Positions 18,063 to 30,144 of a stretch of DNA of 64,000 nucleotides are shown piece by piece. The notes under the pieces are model-generated. The model was not told where the DNA came from. It worked only from the letters and a program-made list of their open reading frames with translations, and did not search any database. Positions within the stretch are counted from its first letter, which is position 1. Each line of letters begins with the position of its first letter. The position numbers and the translations under genes were made by a program. This DNA is from Lachnospiraceae bacterium (GTDB lineage: Bacteria > Bacillota > Clostridia > Lachnospirales > Lachnospiraceae), in contig JAFXJR010000006.1 of assembly GCA_017532145.1 (NCBI GenBank), positions 1 through 64,000 on the forward strand. The letters are read 5' to 3'.

Positions 18063-19172
18063 ATGAAATTAGTTTGCACAAAATCAGAATTGCTGAGGGG
18101 AGTACAAACGGTAGCCAAGGCAGTTCCCAACAAAACTACCATGTCTATTCTGGAATGTATCCTGGTGGATGCACGAGGAATGGATATCAGACTGATTGCT
18201 AACGATATGGAACTGGGAATAGAAACCATTATCGATGGTGAGATTGTGGAAAAGGGTATGATAGCCCTGGATGCTAAAATTTTTTCAGAGATTGTCAGAA
18301 AGCTTCCTGAAAATGATATTGTTATTGTTACTGATGAATCCTTAAAGACGACGATTACCTGTGAAAAGTCGAAGTTCAACATTATCGGAAAGACAGGAGA
18401 TGATTTTGCCTATCTGCCCTCCATAGAAAAAATTGATTCTATTGTGGTATCTCAGTTTACTCTAAAGGAAGCGGTAAGACAGACTATTTTTTCTATTTCG
18501 GATAATGACAACAATAAGCTGATGACAGGAGAGCTGTTTGAAATCAATGAGAATATTCTGAAGGTGGTTTCTCTGGATGGTCACAGAATCTCGATTAGAA
18601 AGATATATCTGAAAAATTATTATATGCCCAAAAAGGTAGTGGTACCGGGAAAAACCTTGAATGAAATAAGCAAGATTCTGTCTGGTGATACAGACAAGGA
18701 GGTGCATATCTTTTTTACAGACAAGCATATTGTGTTTGAATTTGATAATACCACGGTGGTTTCCCGATTGATTGAAGGGGAATACTTTAAGATAGACCAG
18801 ATGCTGTCCAGTGACTATGAAACCAGAGTCAGAATCAGTAAAAAAGAACTGCTCAGCAGTATTGACAGAGCCACTCTTTTAGTAAAGGAGGGGGATAAGA
18901 AGCCTGTAATTATCAATATTACCGATGGAGTAATGGAGCTGAAGATTAATTCCACTGTAGGAAGTATGAATGAAGATATCAGCATTGAGAAGAAGGGCAA
19001 GGATATTATGATTGGCTTTAATCCCAAATTCTTAATTGATGCACTCAGGGTAATCGATGATGAGGAAATTGATATTTATCTGGTGAATCCAAAGGCTCCC
19101 TGTTTTATCAGGGATGGGGAAGAAAACTATGTCTATTTGATTCTTCCTGTAAACTTTACAACGGTAAACTAA
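18063..19172 (+). CDS. dnaN: DNA polymerase III subunit beta (sliding clamp)
   Basis: 369-aa ring-forming clamp that tethers DNA polymerase and partners to DNA. The N-terminus MKLVCTKSELLRGVQTVAKAV, the repeated clamp folds and the C-terminal block ending LILPV match DnaN. The start ATG 18063 is preceded by AAAAGGAG; an ATG seven codons earlier lacks a proper site. Confidence 0.97.
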   Translation: MKLVCTKSELLRGVQTVAKAVPNKTTMSILECILVDARGMDIRLIANDMELGIETIIDGEIVEKGMIALDAKIFSEIVRKLPENDIVIVTDESLKTTITCEKSKFNIIGKTGDDFAYLPSIEKIDSIVVSQFTLKEAVRQTIFSISDNDNNKLMTGELFEINENILKVVSLDGHRISIRKIYLKNYYMPKKVVVPGKTLNEISKILSGDTDKEVHIFFTDKHIVFEFDNTTVVSRLIEGEYFKIDQMLSSDYETRVRISKKELLSSIDRATLLVKEGDKKPVIINITDGVMELKINSTVGSMNEDISIEKKGKDIMIGFNPKFLIDALRVIDDEEIDIYLVNPKAPCFIRDGEENYVYLILPVNFTTVN

Positions 19173-19205
19173 TCCGGGATCAAATCAAAGGGAGACGAGT
19201 ATCGT

Positions 19206-19421
19206 ATGGAGACAATCAGAATCAGAGATGAATTTATCAAGCTGGGACAGGCTTTAAAGCTGGCCGGGCTGGTCGACAGTGGCGTAGAGGCCAAGGTGGT
19301 TATCACCGAAGGCTGTGTAAAAGTGAATGGCGGGACAGAACGGCAAAGAGGAAAGAAGCTAAGGGATGGGGATATTGTGGAATATGGGGATAAAAGCTTT
19401 CGGGTGGAATCATGTTTATAA
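19206..19421 (+). CDS. S4-domain RNA-binding protein (YaaA/RlbA type)
   Basis: 71-aa protein consisting of one S4 RNA-binding domain: LGQALKLAGLVDSGVEAKVVI, then GCVKVNGGTERQRGKKLRDGD. Small S4 proteins occupy this place between dnaN and recF in most Firmicutes; the Bacillus homologue is linked to ribosome assembly. Its 3' end overlaps recF by 10 bp, suggesting coupled translation. Confidence 0.92.
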   Translation: METIRIRDEFIKLGQALKLAGLVDSGVEAKVVITEGCVKVNGGTERQRGKKLRDGDIVEYGDKSFRVESCL

Positions 19422-20494
19422 AGTCGTTAGAGCTGATGAATTTCCGAAATTACGAATTTTTAGAAATAAAATTCAGTCAAGGAACCAATATTCTTTATGG
19501 GGATAATGCACAAGGAAAGACGAATATGCTGGAAGCCATCTATTTGTGTGCCACCACAAAATCTCATAAAGGCAGTAAGGATAGGGACGTGATTCGTTTT
19601 GATGCACAGGAGGCACATTTACGAACCTATCTGGACAAGGATGCCATTCAGTATAAGATTGATATGCATCTGCGAAAAAACCGATCGAAGGGAATTGCCA
19701 TAGACGGTCAAAAGCTGAAAAAGGCGGCCGATTTGCTGGGGCTGTTAAATGTTGTGTTTTTTTCACCGGAGGATTTGGGAATTATCAAAAACGGACCTGC
19801 TGAAAGGCGACGGTTTGTGGATATGGAGCTTTGTCAGCTGGATCATGTTTATCTCCACAGCCTCAATCAGTATCATAAAATTATCAATCAGAGAAATAAG
19901 CTGTTGAAGGATATGCAGTGGAAGCCTCAGTTGAAGGATACCTTGGAGATATGGGATACCCAGTTAATTTCCTTTGGGATTCAGATGATAGAAAGACGAA
20001 AAGTGTTTGTAGAGCAGCTTAATCAGATGATTAGTGAGATACATAAGAGCCTGTCAGGAAACCGGGAGGAGCTGCTGATACAGTATGAGCCGGATGTTTC
20101 TCCTGAGAATTATGAAGCGGCCATGGAAAGCAGTCGGGAGAAGGATATTCGGTTAAAGCAGACATCAGTAGGTCCCCATAGGGATGATTTCAGCTTTCAG
20201 ATAGGTCAGGTGGATATCCGGAAATTTGGTTCCCAGGGGCAGCAGAGAACGGCAGCCCTGTCCCTGAAGCTTGCAGAGATTGAGCTGGTAAAGAAAATGA
20301 CGAAGGATTCTCCTGTCCTTCTGCTGGATGATGTGCTTTCTGAGTTGGACAGCAAGAGACAGAAGCTGCTTTTGGAGCATATAGGAGGCATCCAGACGGT
20401 GATAACCTGTACCGGTCTGGATGAATTTGTGAATAACAGGTTTGAGATAGACAGAGTGTTTAAGGTAGTGGAAGGAAGCATAGAAGGAGTATAG
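19412..20494 (+). CDS. recF: DNA replication and repair protein RecF
   Basis: 360-aa SMC-like ATPase that, with RecO and RecR, loads RecA at single-strand gaps. Walker A is YGDNAQGKTNMLEAIY (about residues 30-45), the signature motif region is KFGSQGQQRTAALSLKLAE and Walker B is PVLLLDDVLSELD. Length is standard. It is part of the dnaN-S4-recF-gyrB cluster. Confidence 0.96.
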   Translation: MFIKSLELMNFRNYEFLEIKFSQGTNILYGDNAQGKTNMLEAIYLCATTKSHKGSKDRDVIRFDAQEAHLRTYLDKDAIQYKIDMHLRKNRSKGIAIDGQKLKKAADLLGLLNVVFFSPEDLGIIKNGPAERRRFVDMELCQLDHVYLHSLNQYHKIINQRNKLLKDMQWKPQLKDTLEIWDTQLISFGIQMIERRKVFVEQLNQMISEIHKSLSGNREELLIQYEPDVSPENYEAAMESSREKDIRLKQTSVGPHRDDFSFQIGQVDIRKFGSQGQQRTAALSLKLAEIELVKKMTKDSPVLLLDDVLSELDSKRQKLLLEHIGGIQTVITCTGLDEFVNNRFEIDRVFKVVEGSIEGV

Positions 20495-20524
20495 GCTTTC
20501 ACACGTTGAAGGGAGTATGGTTAG

Positions 20525-22461
<1,937 letters not shown>

Positions 22462-22462
<1 letters not shown>

Positions 22463-22640
22463 CTGAATCAAGGAAGTCCCCACTTTAAGCAGGCTAAGTA
22501 GGGAATCCTGCTTTCAGTAAAGGGGGATTTGCCGGGTGGAGTGCGAATATCTGCTTTGCCCATATTCAGGACACGAAAAACTGCACCGTAGGGGATACGG
22601 GAACAGGATAGGTGTGTCAGATATGCAATATAGAAATGGT
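22462..22640 (+). repeat. Repeat family B copy between gyrB and gyrA
   Basis: Starts ACTGAATCAAGGAAGTCCCC and ACTTTAAG directly at the gyrB stop, followed by AAGGGGGATTTGCC and GCGAATATCTGC, shared with the copy at 44765. It separates gyrB and gyrA by nearly 200 bp. Confidence 0.6.
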
Positions 22641-22658
22641 GTAGAAATGGAGTAGAAG

Positions 22659-25214
22659 ATGGAAGAAAATAATAAGGATCAGATAAGAGATGACATCTTT
22701 GACAAGGTTCAGGATGTGGACTTAAAAAAGACCATGGAAACTTCGTACATCGATTATGCCATGAGTGTTATTGCCTCCAGGGCTCTTCCTGATGTAAGGG
22801 ATGGTCTTAAACCAGTGCAAAGAAGGGTTCTGTATTCGATGATAGAGCTGAATAACGGACCGGATAAGCCCCATAGAAAGTGTGCCCGTATCGTAGGTGA
22901 TACGATGGGTAAGTATCATCCTCATGGAGACAGTTCTATTTATGGTGCCTTGGTGAATATGGCACAGCCCTGGTCTACCCGCTGTCCATTGGTAGACGGA
23001 CATGGAAACTTTGGCTCCGTAGATGGGGATGGTGCTGCTGCCATGCGTTATACGGAGGCAAGGCTATCGAAGATATCCATGGAGCTGTTGGCAGATATTG
23101 GAAAGGATACTGTAGATTTTGTTCCCAACTTTGATGAAACGGAAAAGGAGCCATCTGTACTGCCCAGTCGTTTTCCTAATCTGTTGGTGAATGGTACAAC
23201 TGGTATCGCGGTAGGCATGGCCACCAATATTCCTCCTCACAATCTCAAGGAGGTGATTCAGGCAGTAGTAAAAATCATTGACAATCAGATAGAGGAGGAC
23301 AGGAATACCAGCATAGAGGAAGTTTTGTCCATAGTAAAGGCACCCGACTTTCCTACAGGTGGTATTATTCTGGGTATCCGGGGCAGTGAAGAAGCGTACC
23401 GCACCGGCAGGGGAAAGGTAAAGGTAAGGGCAGTCACCGAGTTGGAGACCATGGCCAATGGAAAGAATCGAATTATTGTTACCGAACTGCCTTATATGGT
23501 GAATAAGGCCAATCTTATTCTGAAGATTGCCGAGTTGATTAAGCTGAAAAAAATAGAGGGTATCACTGACTTAAGGGATGAATCAGACAGAGAGGGTATG
23601 CGTATTGTTATTGAGCTGCGAAAGGATGCCAATGCTAACGTGATTTTGAATCAGCTCTATAAGCAGACGCAGATGCAGGATACCTTTGGTATTATTATGC
23701 TGGCTCTGGTGAATCATGAGCCAAAGGTGATGAATCTTCTAGATATGCTGACCGGATATCTGGCACATCAGGAGGAGGTAGTCACCAGACGAACCCGGTA
23801 TGATTTAAACAGGGCAGAGGAAAGGGATCATATTTTACAGGGACTGCTGATTGCTTTGGATGATATTGATGAGGTGATTCAGCTTATCAGAAGCAGCAGT
23901 AATGTGGGGGCAGCTAAGGAAAGCTTAATCCAACGCTTTGGGCTGACAGAGGTACAGGCACAGGCCATTGTGGATATGAGACTGAAGGCACTGACTAGTC
24001 TGGAATGGGAAAAAATTGAGAAGGAGCATGAGGAGCTGTTAGCAAGAATTACCGAGTTAAACGCTATTCTTGCGGACAGAAAACTATTACTGGGTGTCAT
24101 CAAGGAAGAAATCTCCATTATTGGGGAAAAGTATGGAGACGACAGAAGGACGGTTATCGGCTTCGATGACTTTGATATTTCCATGGAGGATTTAATCCCC
24201 TGTGATAATACAGTAATTGCCATGACTAGTCTGGGATATATCAAGAGAATGACTATTGACAATTTTAAAAGTCAAAACAGAGGGGGAAAGGGTATTAAGG
24301 GAATGCAGACCATAGACGATGACTATATTGAGGATCTGCTGATGACGACTACCCATCATTATCTTATGTTTTTTACCAACTTCGGGCGGGTATACAGGCT
24401 AAAAGCCTACGAAATTCCTGAAGCGGGAAGAACAGCCAGAGGAACGGCAATTATCAATCTTTTACAGCTGAATCCGGGAGAGAAAATTTCTGCGATTATC
24501 CCGATTAAGGATTATGAGGAGGAGAAAAACCTCTTTATGGTGACCAGAAAGGGTACCGTAAAAAAGACCCATATTATGGAGTACTGCAATGTAAGGAAAA
24601 ATGGCCTGGCAGCCATCAATCTCAGGGAAGAAGACGAGCTGATTGAGGTGAAGATTACCGATAAAGAGACAGAAATTTTCCTGGTGACAAAACATGGTAT
24701 GTGTATCCGTTTCAAGGAAACCGATGTAAGGAATACAGGAAGAACTTCTATGGGAGTCATTGGGATGAATCTGGCGGATGGAGACGAGGTTGTGGGAATG
24801 CAGCTGGATCATCAGGGAGACTCCTTATTGATTGTATCCGAAAACGGTATGGGAAAACGTACTTATCTTCATGAATTTACTCTTCAAAAGCGGGGAGGTA
24901 AAGGGGTAAAATGCTATAAGATTGTGGAAAAGACCGGGGATGTAGTGGGAGTTAAGGCAGTAAATGATGACCATGAAATTATGATGATTACTACTCTGGG
25001 TACAATTATCCAGCTGCGGATGGAAGATATTTCTACTCTGGGAAGAATTACCTCCGGTGTCAGGATGATTCATTTGGATGAAGGCGTAAAGGTAGCCAAA
25101 ATCGCCAAGGTAAGGGAGAAGGTTTCTGATGGAAACTATGAACTGGACGATATTGAAGGAGTTTTAGAGGAAGGTTCAGAGACAGGAGAGGATGGAGCAG
25201 CAGTTATGGTATAA
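22659..25214 (+). CDS. gyrA: DNA gyrase subunit A
   Basis: 851-aa DNA-cleaving subunit of gyrase. The winged-helix active site is [12 protein letters not shown] with catalytic Tyr131. The C-terminal beta-pinwheel contains GyrA-box-like NRGGKGIKG and KRGGKGVK. The quinolone-resistance region reads [17 protein letters not shown]: the Ser equivalent to E. coli Ser83 is kept (residue 92), but the position equivalent to Asp87 is Gly (residue 96). An acidic residue is usual there, so quinolone susceptibility may be reduced. The acidic tail is typical of gyrase rather than topoisomerase IV. Confidence 0.97.
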   Translation: MEENNKDQIRDDIFDKVQDVDLKKTMETSYIDYAMSVIASRALPDVRDGLKPVQRRVLYSMIELNNGPDKPHRKCARIVGDTMGKYHPHGDSSIYGALVNMAQPWSTRCPLVDGHGNFGSVDGDGAAAMRYTEARLSKISMELLADIGKDTVDFVPNFDETEKEPSVLPSRFPNLLVNGTTGIAVGMATNIPPHNLKEVIQAVVKIIDNQIEEDRNTSIEEVLSIVKAPDFPTGGIILGIRGSEEAYRTGRGKVKVRAVTELETMANGKNRIIVTELPYMVNKANLILKIAELIKLKKIEGITDLRDESDREGMRIVIELRKDANANVILNQLYKQTQMQDTFGIIMLALVNHEPKVMNLLDMLTGYLAHQEEVVTRRTRYDLNRAEERDHILQGLLIALDDIDEVIQLIRSSSNVGAAKESLIQRFGLTEVQAQAIVDMRLKALTSLEWEKIEKEHEELLARITELNAILADRKLLLGVIKEEISIIGEKYGDDRRTVIGFDDFDISMEDLIPCDNTVIAMTSLGYIKRMTIDNFKSQNRGGKGIKGMQTIDDDYIEDLLMTTTHHYLMFFTNFGRVYRLKAYEIPEAGRTARGTAIINLLQLNPGEKISAIIPIKDYEEEKNLFMVTRKGTVKKTHIMEYCNVRKNGLAAINLREEDELIEVKITDKETEIFLVTKHGMCIRFKETDVRNTGRTSMGVIGMNLADGDEVVGMQLDHQGDSLLIVSENGMGKRTYLHEFTLQKRGGKGVKCYKIVEKTGDVVGVKAVNDDHEIMMITTLGTIIQLRMEDISTLGRITSGVRMIHLDEGVKVAKIAKVREKVSDGNYELDDIEGVLEEGSETGEDGAAVMV

Positions 25215-25265
25215 AAGAGTAACCGGTGAGCCTGTATGGGAAGGTGGATAGAAAGGAGTATGCCT

Positions 25266-27416
25266 ATGACGACAGATAAGGTGGAAAATGAGGTTAAGAA
25301 CGGAGCAGTGGGGAAGGAAGGGGAGAAAGACAATAAGGTGATATCTCCCATGAGAAGCATCCATATGATACCAATGGATAAAATTGATGGATTTGAGGTG
25401 CGTCCGGGAATCTATGAAATGAATGGAGCAACAGCAATTCCCTGTGGTGTCAACTTTACGGTATATTCTTATGGCGCTACCTCCTGTGAGCTTTTATTAT
25501 TTAAGAGAACAGAGGAAGAACCCTATGCAGTACTGAAATTTCCAGAGAATTACAGGATAGGAAAGGTATACTCTATGATTGTATTTGGAGTCAATATTGA
25601 GGATTTTGAGTATGCCTATCGCCTGGATGGTCCCTATGATCCGAAAAGAGGTCTGTTGTTTGACAAGAATAAGTATCTGCTGGATATCTATGCGAAGGCA
25701 GTGACAGGACAGCGGATTTGGGGTGTTCGGGAGGTGAAGGAAAATAGCTATAGAGCCAGGGTAGTAAAGGATGACTTTGACTGGGGAAACAGCAGACAGC
25801 CATTGATTCCTATGGAGGATTTGGTTATTTATGAGATGCATGTCCGGGGCTTTACCAGACATGAGTCTTCTGGGGTAGAATATCCGGGTACCTTTGAAGG
25901 ATTACAGGAAAAAATAGAGTATCTGAAGGAACTGGGAGTCAATGCAGTAGAGCTGATGCCTATATTTGAATTTGATGAGATGAAGGACAGCAGGGAGGTC
26001 AACGGAAAGCAGCTGTTGGATTATTGGGGATATAATACGGTCAGCTTTTTCTCTCCTAACACCAGCTATACGGCAAATGTTGAGTATAATCATGAGGGAA
26101 CAGAGTTAAAGAAGCTGATTAAGGCATTGAATGATAATGGAATTGAATGTTTCCTGGATGTGGTATTTAATCATACTGCAGAAGGAAACGAAATGGGTCC
26201 CTCCTTTTCCTTTAAAGGTTTCGACAACAATATTTACTATATGCTGACTCCGGATGGGTATTATTATAATTTCAGCGGTTGCGGTAACACACTGAATTGT
26301 AACCATCCTATTGTACAGCAGATGATATTGGAATGTTTGCAGTATTGGACTACTGCTTATCATGTGGATGGCTTCCGTTTTGATTTAGCTACTATTCTGG
26401 GAAGAAATGAGGATGGTTCTCCCATGAATAATCCGCCCTTGCTTAAGACTCTGGCCTTTGACCCTATTCTGGGTGATGTAAAGCTGATTGCAGAGGCCTG
26501 GGATGCGGGAGGACTCTATTGGGTAGGAAGCTTTCCGGCCTGGAGTCGGTGGGCAGAGTGGAATGGCAGATACAGGGATGATATGCGGGATTTTTTAAAG
26601 GGAGAATATAGGATGTCTGATGTGGCTGCCAAAAGAATTACCGGTTCAAAGGATTTGTATAACCCAGAATGCAGAGGAAACAATGCCTCTGTCAACTTCC
26701 TTACCTGCCATGATGGATTCCCTCTGTGGGATTTGTATTCTTATAACACCAAGCATAATGAGGAAAATGGTTGGAACAATACGGATGGCAGTGACGATAA
26801 CAGAAGCTGGAACTGTGGTGTGGAGGGAGAGACAGATAATCCAGAGATTCTGGCTCTGCGATACCGTCTGGTGAAGAATGGGGCAGCAGTATTGATGATG
26901 AGCCGGGGAACACCTATGTTCCTGGCAGGAGACGAATTTTGTAATACCCAGTTTGGAAATAACAATGCTTACTGTCAGGATAATGAAATTTCCTGGCTGG
27001 ACTGGAGGCTGCTGGAAAAAAACAGGCATATTTTTGAATTTTTCAAATATATGATTCAGTTTAGAAAGGATCATGATGTGGTACGGAAAAATTCAGGTAC
27101 CTGTTCCCTGGGATTTCCAGAAATCCAAGTAATGCAGGCAGATAATGGCTGTAAGGTGCTGCGGGTTATCTATGCAGGCAGAAATAAGGAGAATACAGGA
27201 GACGATATTGTATGCCTAGCTGTGAACGTGTATTGGGAGGAGCAGGAATTTTCCCTGCCATCGTTGCCGGCAGGTATGAGCTGGAAGATTGCCGTGGATA
27301 CAGGAGACAGATATATTCAGGGAGGTATTCCCAAAGAAGGGGAGGAGCTGCCTCTCGTCCAGGGAGGGCGGATTTCCATGTGTTCCCGTTCCGTCTGTGT
27401 ATTAGTAGTTAATTAA
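25266..27416 (+). CDS. glgX: Glycogen debranching enzyme / isoamylase-type glycosidase
   Basis: About 716-aa GH13 enzyme that cleaves alpha-1,6 branches in glycogen or related glucans. An N-terminal CBM48 domain (about residues 40-130) precedes the (beta/alpha)8 barrel. Catalytic motifs: VDGFRFDLATIL (Asp nucleophile), AEAWDAGG (Glu acid/base) and LTCHDGF (Asp stabiliser). No signal peptide is present, so it acts in the cytoplasm. The start ATG 25266 lies eight bases after AAGGAG; upstream ATGs are badly spaced. It may follow gyrA by read-through. Confidence 0.9.
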   Translation: MTTDKVENEVKNGAVGKEGEKDNKVISPMRSIHMIPMDKIDGFEVRPGIYEMNGATAIPCGVNFTVYSYGATSCELLLFKRTEEEPYAVLKFPENYRIGKVYSMIVFGVNIEDFEYAYRLDGPYDPKRGLLFDKNKYLLDIYAKAVTGQRIWGVREVKENSYRARVVKDDFDWGNSRQPLIPMEDLVIYEMHVRGFTRHESSGVEYPGTFEGLQEKIEYLKELGVNAVELMPIFEFDEMKDSREVNGKQLLDYWGYNTVSFFSPNTSYTANVEYNHEGTELKKLIKALNDNGIECFLDVVFNHTAEGNEMGPSFSFKGFDNNIYYMLTPDGYYYNFSGCGNTLNCNHPIVQQMILECLQYWTTAYHVDGFRFDLATILGRNEDGSPMNNPPLLKTLAFDPILGDVKLIAEAWDAGGLYWVGSFPAWSRWAEWNGRYRDDMRDFLKGEYRMSDVAAKRITGSKDLYNPECRGNNASVNFLTCHDGFPLWDLYSYNTKHNEENGWNNTDGSDDNRSWNCGVEGETDNPEILALRYRLVKNGAAVLMMSRGTPMFLAGDEFCNTQFGNNNAYCQDNEISWLDWRLLEKNRHIFEFFKYMIQFRKDHDVVRKNSGTCSLGFPEIQVMQADNGCKVLRVIYAGRNKENTGDDIVCLAVNVYWEEQEFSLPSLPAGMSWKIAVDTGDRYIQGGIPKEGEELPLVQGGRISMCSRSVCVLVVN

Positions 27417-27469
27417 TCATATAGTTGCTTTGTGGTGATAAGGTGGTAGAGGTGGTAGGTAGTAAAATT

Positions 27470-27600
27470 TAATTAGATTAAGGAAGTCTTCATTTCAAGT
27501 TATGTTAAGTACACTGAATATTATTCCGCAGTAATAGGGGATTTGTTTCACCAATTAGTCATGGATTGGAATGGAGACTTGCCGGTACAGTCATAAAAAT
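27470..27600 (+). repeat. Repeat family B copy (diverged)
   Basis: Begins TTAGATTAAGGAAGTCTTC and ATTTCAAGTTATGTTAAGTAC, a weak match to family B, followed by AGGGGATTTG. It lies between the debranching enzyme and the S1 protein and runs directly into a family A copy. Confidence 0.45.
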
Positions 27601-27603
27601 AAC

Positions 27604-27694
27604 ATAACTATTCAGTAGGTCTGCACACTTGCTGTGCTGACCATAGGAAAATATAGTTGTAACGATAGTAACTATGAATGTACTGAACAGTTAC
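27604..27694 (+). repeat. Repeat family A, short form
   Basis: 91 bp from ATAACTATTCAGTAGGTCTG to CTGAACAGTTAC with centre GCTGACCATAGGAAAATATAG. It supplies a spurious 29-codon 5' extension to the next gene. Confidence 0.8.
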
Positions 27695-27720
27695 AAAATA
27701 ATAAAAGGGAGAAATCATGT

Positions 27721-28641
27721 ATGTCTGAAGAAATAAAGCAGGAAAAAATGGAAGATTACAGCAGAGAGCTGGAGGCATCCTTTCGGAAGATTGAAGAAGG
27801 AGACATTCTTTCAGGAACAGTGATTGCCGTAAATGAGGAAGAGGTTATTCTGGATTTGAATTATTATGCACAGGGCGTAATTAAGGCAGAGGATATGAGT
27901 AATGACCCTAAATTTAATCTGGTAGAAGAGGTAAAAATCGGGGATACCATAGAGGCTACCGTACTGCGTATTGATGATGGAGCAGGAAATATACAGCTTT
28001 CCTGTAAGGAGGCAAAGGATGTACTTTCCTGGGATATCCTGAAAAATTACAGGGATGAGGAAAAAGAAATTGAGGTAAAGGTAAGCCAGTCTGTTAATGG
28101 TGGTGTGATTGCCTATGCAGAGGGTATCCGGGGATTTATTCCTGCTTCTCAGTTATCTTTAAATTATGTGGAAAATCTGGATGATTGGGTAAACAGACAG
28201 CTTACCGTCAGAGTGATTACTGTGGATGAAGAGAAAAAGAAGCTGGTACTTTCTGCAAAGGAAGTGGAAAAAAAGAAGGCAGCGGAAGAAATTAACCACA
28301 AGATTTCCATGCTGGTTCCCGGTACTATTCTGGAAGCAACCATAGAATCTTTGATGCCCTACGGTGCCTTTGCAGCACTTCCCGATGGGATGAGCGGACT
28401 GATTCATATTTCCCAGATTAGTCAAAAAAGGATTAAGAAGCCTTCTGAGGTACTTAGTGTGGGAGATAAGGTAAAGGTAAAGCTGCTGAATACCAATGAG
28501 GGTAAAATCAGTCTGAGTATTAAGGCTGTGGAGGAGGATTCCAAGGCAGAGGAGCTGGAGGAAATTTCTACAGAAGATTATAGCTCCAAAGAGAGTATAG
28601 GAACCTCTTTGGGAGATTTATTTAAAAATCTGAAATTTTAA
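27721..28641 (+). CDS. S1-domain RNA-binding protein (ribosomal protein S1-like)
   Basis: 306-aa cytoplasmic protein with three S1 (OB-fold) domains: about residues 17-88 (EGDILSGTVIAVNEEEVILD), 108-180 (SVNGGVIAYAEGIRGFIPAS) and 196-270 (PYGAFAALPDGMSGLIHISQ). The acidic tail ends in SLGDLFKNLKF. Such short S1 proteins in Firmicutes are annotated as RpsA homologues; whether it binds the ribosome is not certain. The start ATGTCTGAAG follows GGGAG; the upstream part of the open frame is repeat A. Confidence 0.88.
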   Translation: MSEEIKQEKMEDYSRELEASFRKIEEGDILSGTVIAVNEEEVILDLNYYAQGVIKAEDMSNDPKFNLVEEVKIGDTIEATVLRIDDGAGNIQLSCKEAKDVLSWDILKNYRDEEKEIEVKVSQSVNGGVIAYAEGIRGFIPASQLSLNYVENLDDWVNRQLTVRVITVDEEKKKLVLSAKEVEKKKAAEEINHKISMLVPGTILEATIESLMPYGAFAALPDGMSGLIHISQISQKRIKKPSEVLSVGDKVKVKLLNTNEGKISLSIKAVEEDSKAEELEEISTEDYSSKESIGTSLGDLFKNLKF

Positions 28642-28740
28642 CTGAATCAGGCAGGCTTTTACTTCAAGTATGTTACAAATGTAGGGTGTGAATACAATAT
28701 GTGTAGACATAAATTAGTCAGAAGCTTGTGTCGGTAAAGT
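28642..28740 (+). repeat. Repeat family B fragment
   Basis: ACTGAATCAGGCAGGCTTTT and ACTTCAAGTATGTT directly after the S1-protein stop match the 5' core of family B. The rest is diverged. Confidence 0.45.
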
Positions 28741-28785
28741 GAGTAACAGAATATAAAATAAATGGAGAGGGTGGCGAAATAAGCT

Positions 28786-29967
28786 ATGGCTTCTTATTTG
28801 GTATTTAAAGATTTGGCCATTATCATCATTGCTGCAAAATTTTTTGGTATATTAGCAAGAAAATGTAAGGCTCCTCAGGTAGTGGGAGAGATTATCGCCG
28901 GGCTCATCATAGGTCCCAGTGTGTTGGGAGTAGTCAATCAGTCTGATTTTCTGGTTCAGATGGCTGAAATTGGAGTTGTACTACTCATGTTTTCGGCAGG
29001 ATTGGAGACAGATTTAAAGGAATTGTTAAAAACAGGTCCAGTAGCAACCCTGATAGCCTGTGCAGGAGTTTTTGTTCCTCTGGTGTGTGGAGGATTGCTG
29101 TATATGGCTTTTTATGGAGTATCGCCTTGGGGATCAGAAGAATTTTATAAAGGAATCTTTATGGGAGTTATCCTTACTGCTACTTCAGTAAGTATTACGG
29201 TGGAAACACTAAAAGAGATGGGAAAGCTGAAAGGAAAGATAGGGACAACCATATTGAGTGCGGCCATTATTGATGATATTATTGGGATTATTGTCCTTAC
29301 CTTTGTGATTGGATTAAAAAATCCGGAAAGTAAGCCAATGATGGTAGTGGTAAACACGTTGTTATTTTTTGTATTTGCCATTGTAGTAGGTTTTGTAGCT
29401 TACAAAATTTTTAAGAAAGTGGATGCCAGATATCCGCATACAAGGCGTATTCCGATTGCAGGATTGGCTCTCTGTCTGATTATGTCCTATATTGCAGAAA
29501 AATATTTTGGGATAGCAGATATTACAGGGGCTTATGTAGCCGGTATTATTCTCTGTTCAATCAGAGATTCGGACTATATTGCAGAAAAGATGGATATTAA
29601 CTCTTATATGCTGTTTGGTCCTGTTTTCTTTGCCAGCATTGGGTTAAAGACCAGTATAAACAATTTAACAGGAGAAATTTTTATTTTTTCTCTGGCTTTT
29701 GTAGCAGTAGGGCTGTTATCGAAGGTTGTAGGATGTGGACTGATATCACGTCTGTGTGGATTTAAGAAAATAGACTGTTTAAAGATAGGTACGGGGATGA
29801 TGACCAGAGGGGAAGTAGCCTTAATTGTAGCACAGAAGGGACTTTCTGTAGGATTGCTTACTCCTGTTTACTTTACCTCCGTGATTTTATTGATTATCGT
29901 TTCATCTGTTTTTACACCAATTTTGCTTAAAATGCTGTATACAAAAGATGAGGCAGCACCAGCATAA
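28786..29967 (+). CDS. CPA2-family cation:proton antiporter
   Basis: 393-aa integral membrane protein with about 11-12 hydrophobic helices, matching the Na+/H+ exchanger part of the KefB/GerN (CPA2) family. Visible family features: VVGEIIAGLIIGPSVLG in helix 2, TATSVSITVETLKEMGK and AAIIDDIIGIIVLT with the paired acidic residues used for ion exchange. No RCK/TrkA-N domain follows, so it is a stand-alone transporter. The ion specificity cannot be read from sequence. The start ATGGCTTCT follows GGAGAGGG. Confidence 0.88.
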   Translation: MASYLVFKDLAIIIIAAKFFGILARKCKAPQVVGEIIAGLIIGPSVLGVVNQSDFLVQMAEIGVVLLMFSAGLETDLKELLKTGPVATLIACAGVFVPLVCGGLLYMAFYGVSPWGSEEFYKGIFMGVILTATSVSITVETLKEMGKLKGKIGTTILSAAIIDDIIGIIVLTFVIGLKNPESKPMMVVVNTLLFFVFAIVVGFVAYKIFKKVDARYPHTRRIPIAGLALCLIMSYIAEKYFGIADITGAYVAGIILCSIRDSDYIAEKMDINSYMLFGPVFFASIGLKTSINNLTGEIFIFSLAFVAVGLLSKVVGCGLISRLCGFKKIDCLKIGTGMMTRGEVALIVAQKGLSVGLLTPVYFTSVILLIIVSSVFTPILLKMLYTKDEAAPA

Positions 29968-30029
29968 GTCAGGTGAATAACCGTTCACAGGAATGTCACA
30001 TTTTCAAGGTATAATGATGCTAGGGTCAA

Positions 30030-30070
30030 AAAGTCATCTATTTTTTGCTTGTATGAAAATAGGTGACTTT
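30030..30070 (+). promoter_or_regulatory. 15-bp-stem hairpin in the foldase leader
   Basis: AAAGTCATCTATTTT pairs with AAAATAGGTGACTTT (14 of 15 positions) around an 11-nt loop. It lies just downstream of a TATAAT at 30010 and about 75 bp before the PrsA-like gene. No T-run follows, so it is more likely an RNA stability or operator element than a terminator. Confidence 0.5.
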
Positions 30071-30144
30071 GATTCCAACATCTATATAATGGACAAATGC
30101 CATATGGGCAGACCGACGAAAAATTTGGAGGAGGAAAAATACCG

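Noticed and set aside
27634..27720. N-terminal extension of the S1-domain protein
   Set aside because: It is encoded by repeat family A; the good ribosome binding site is at 27721.
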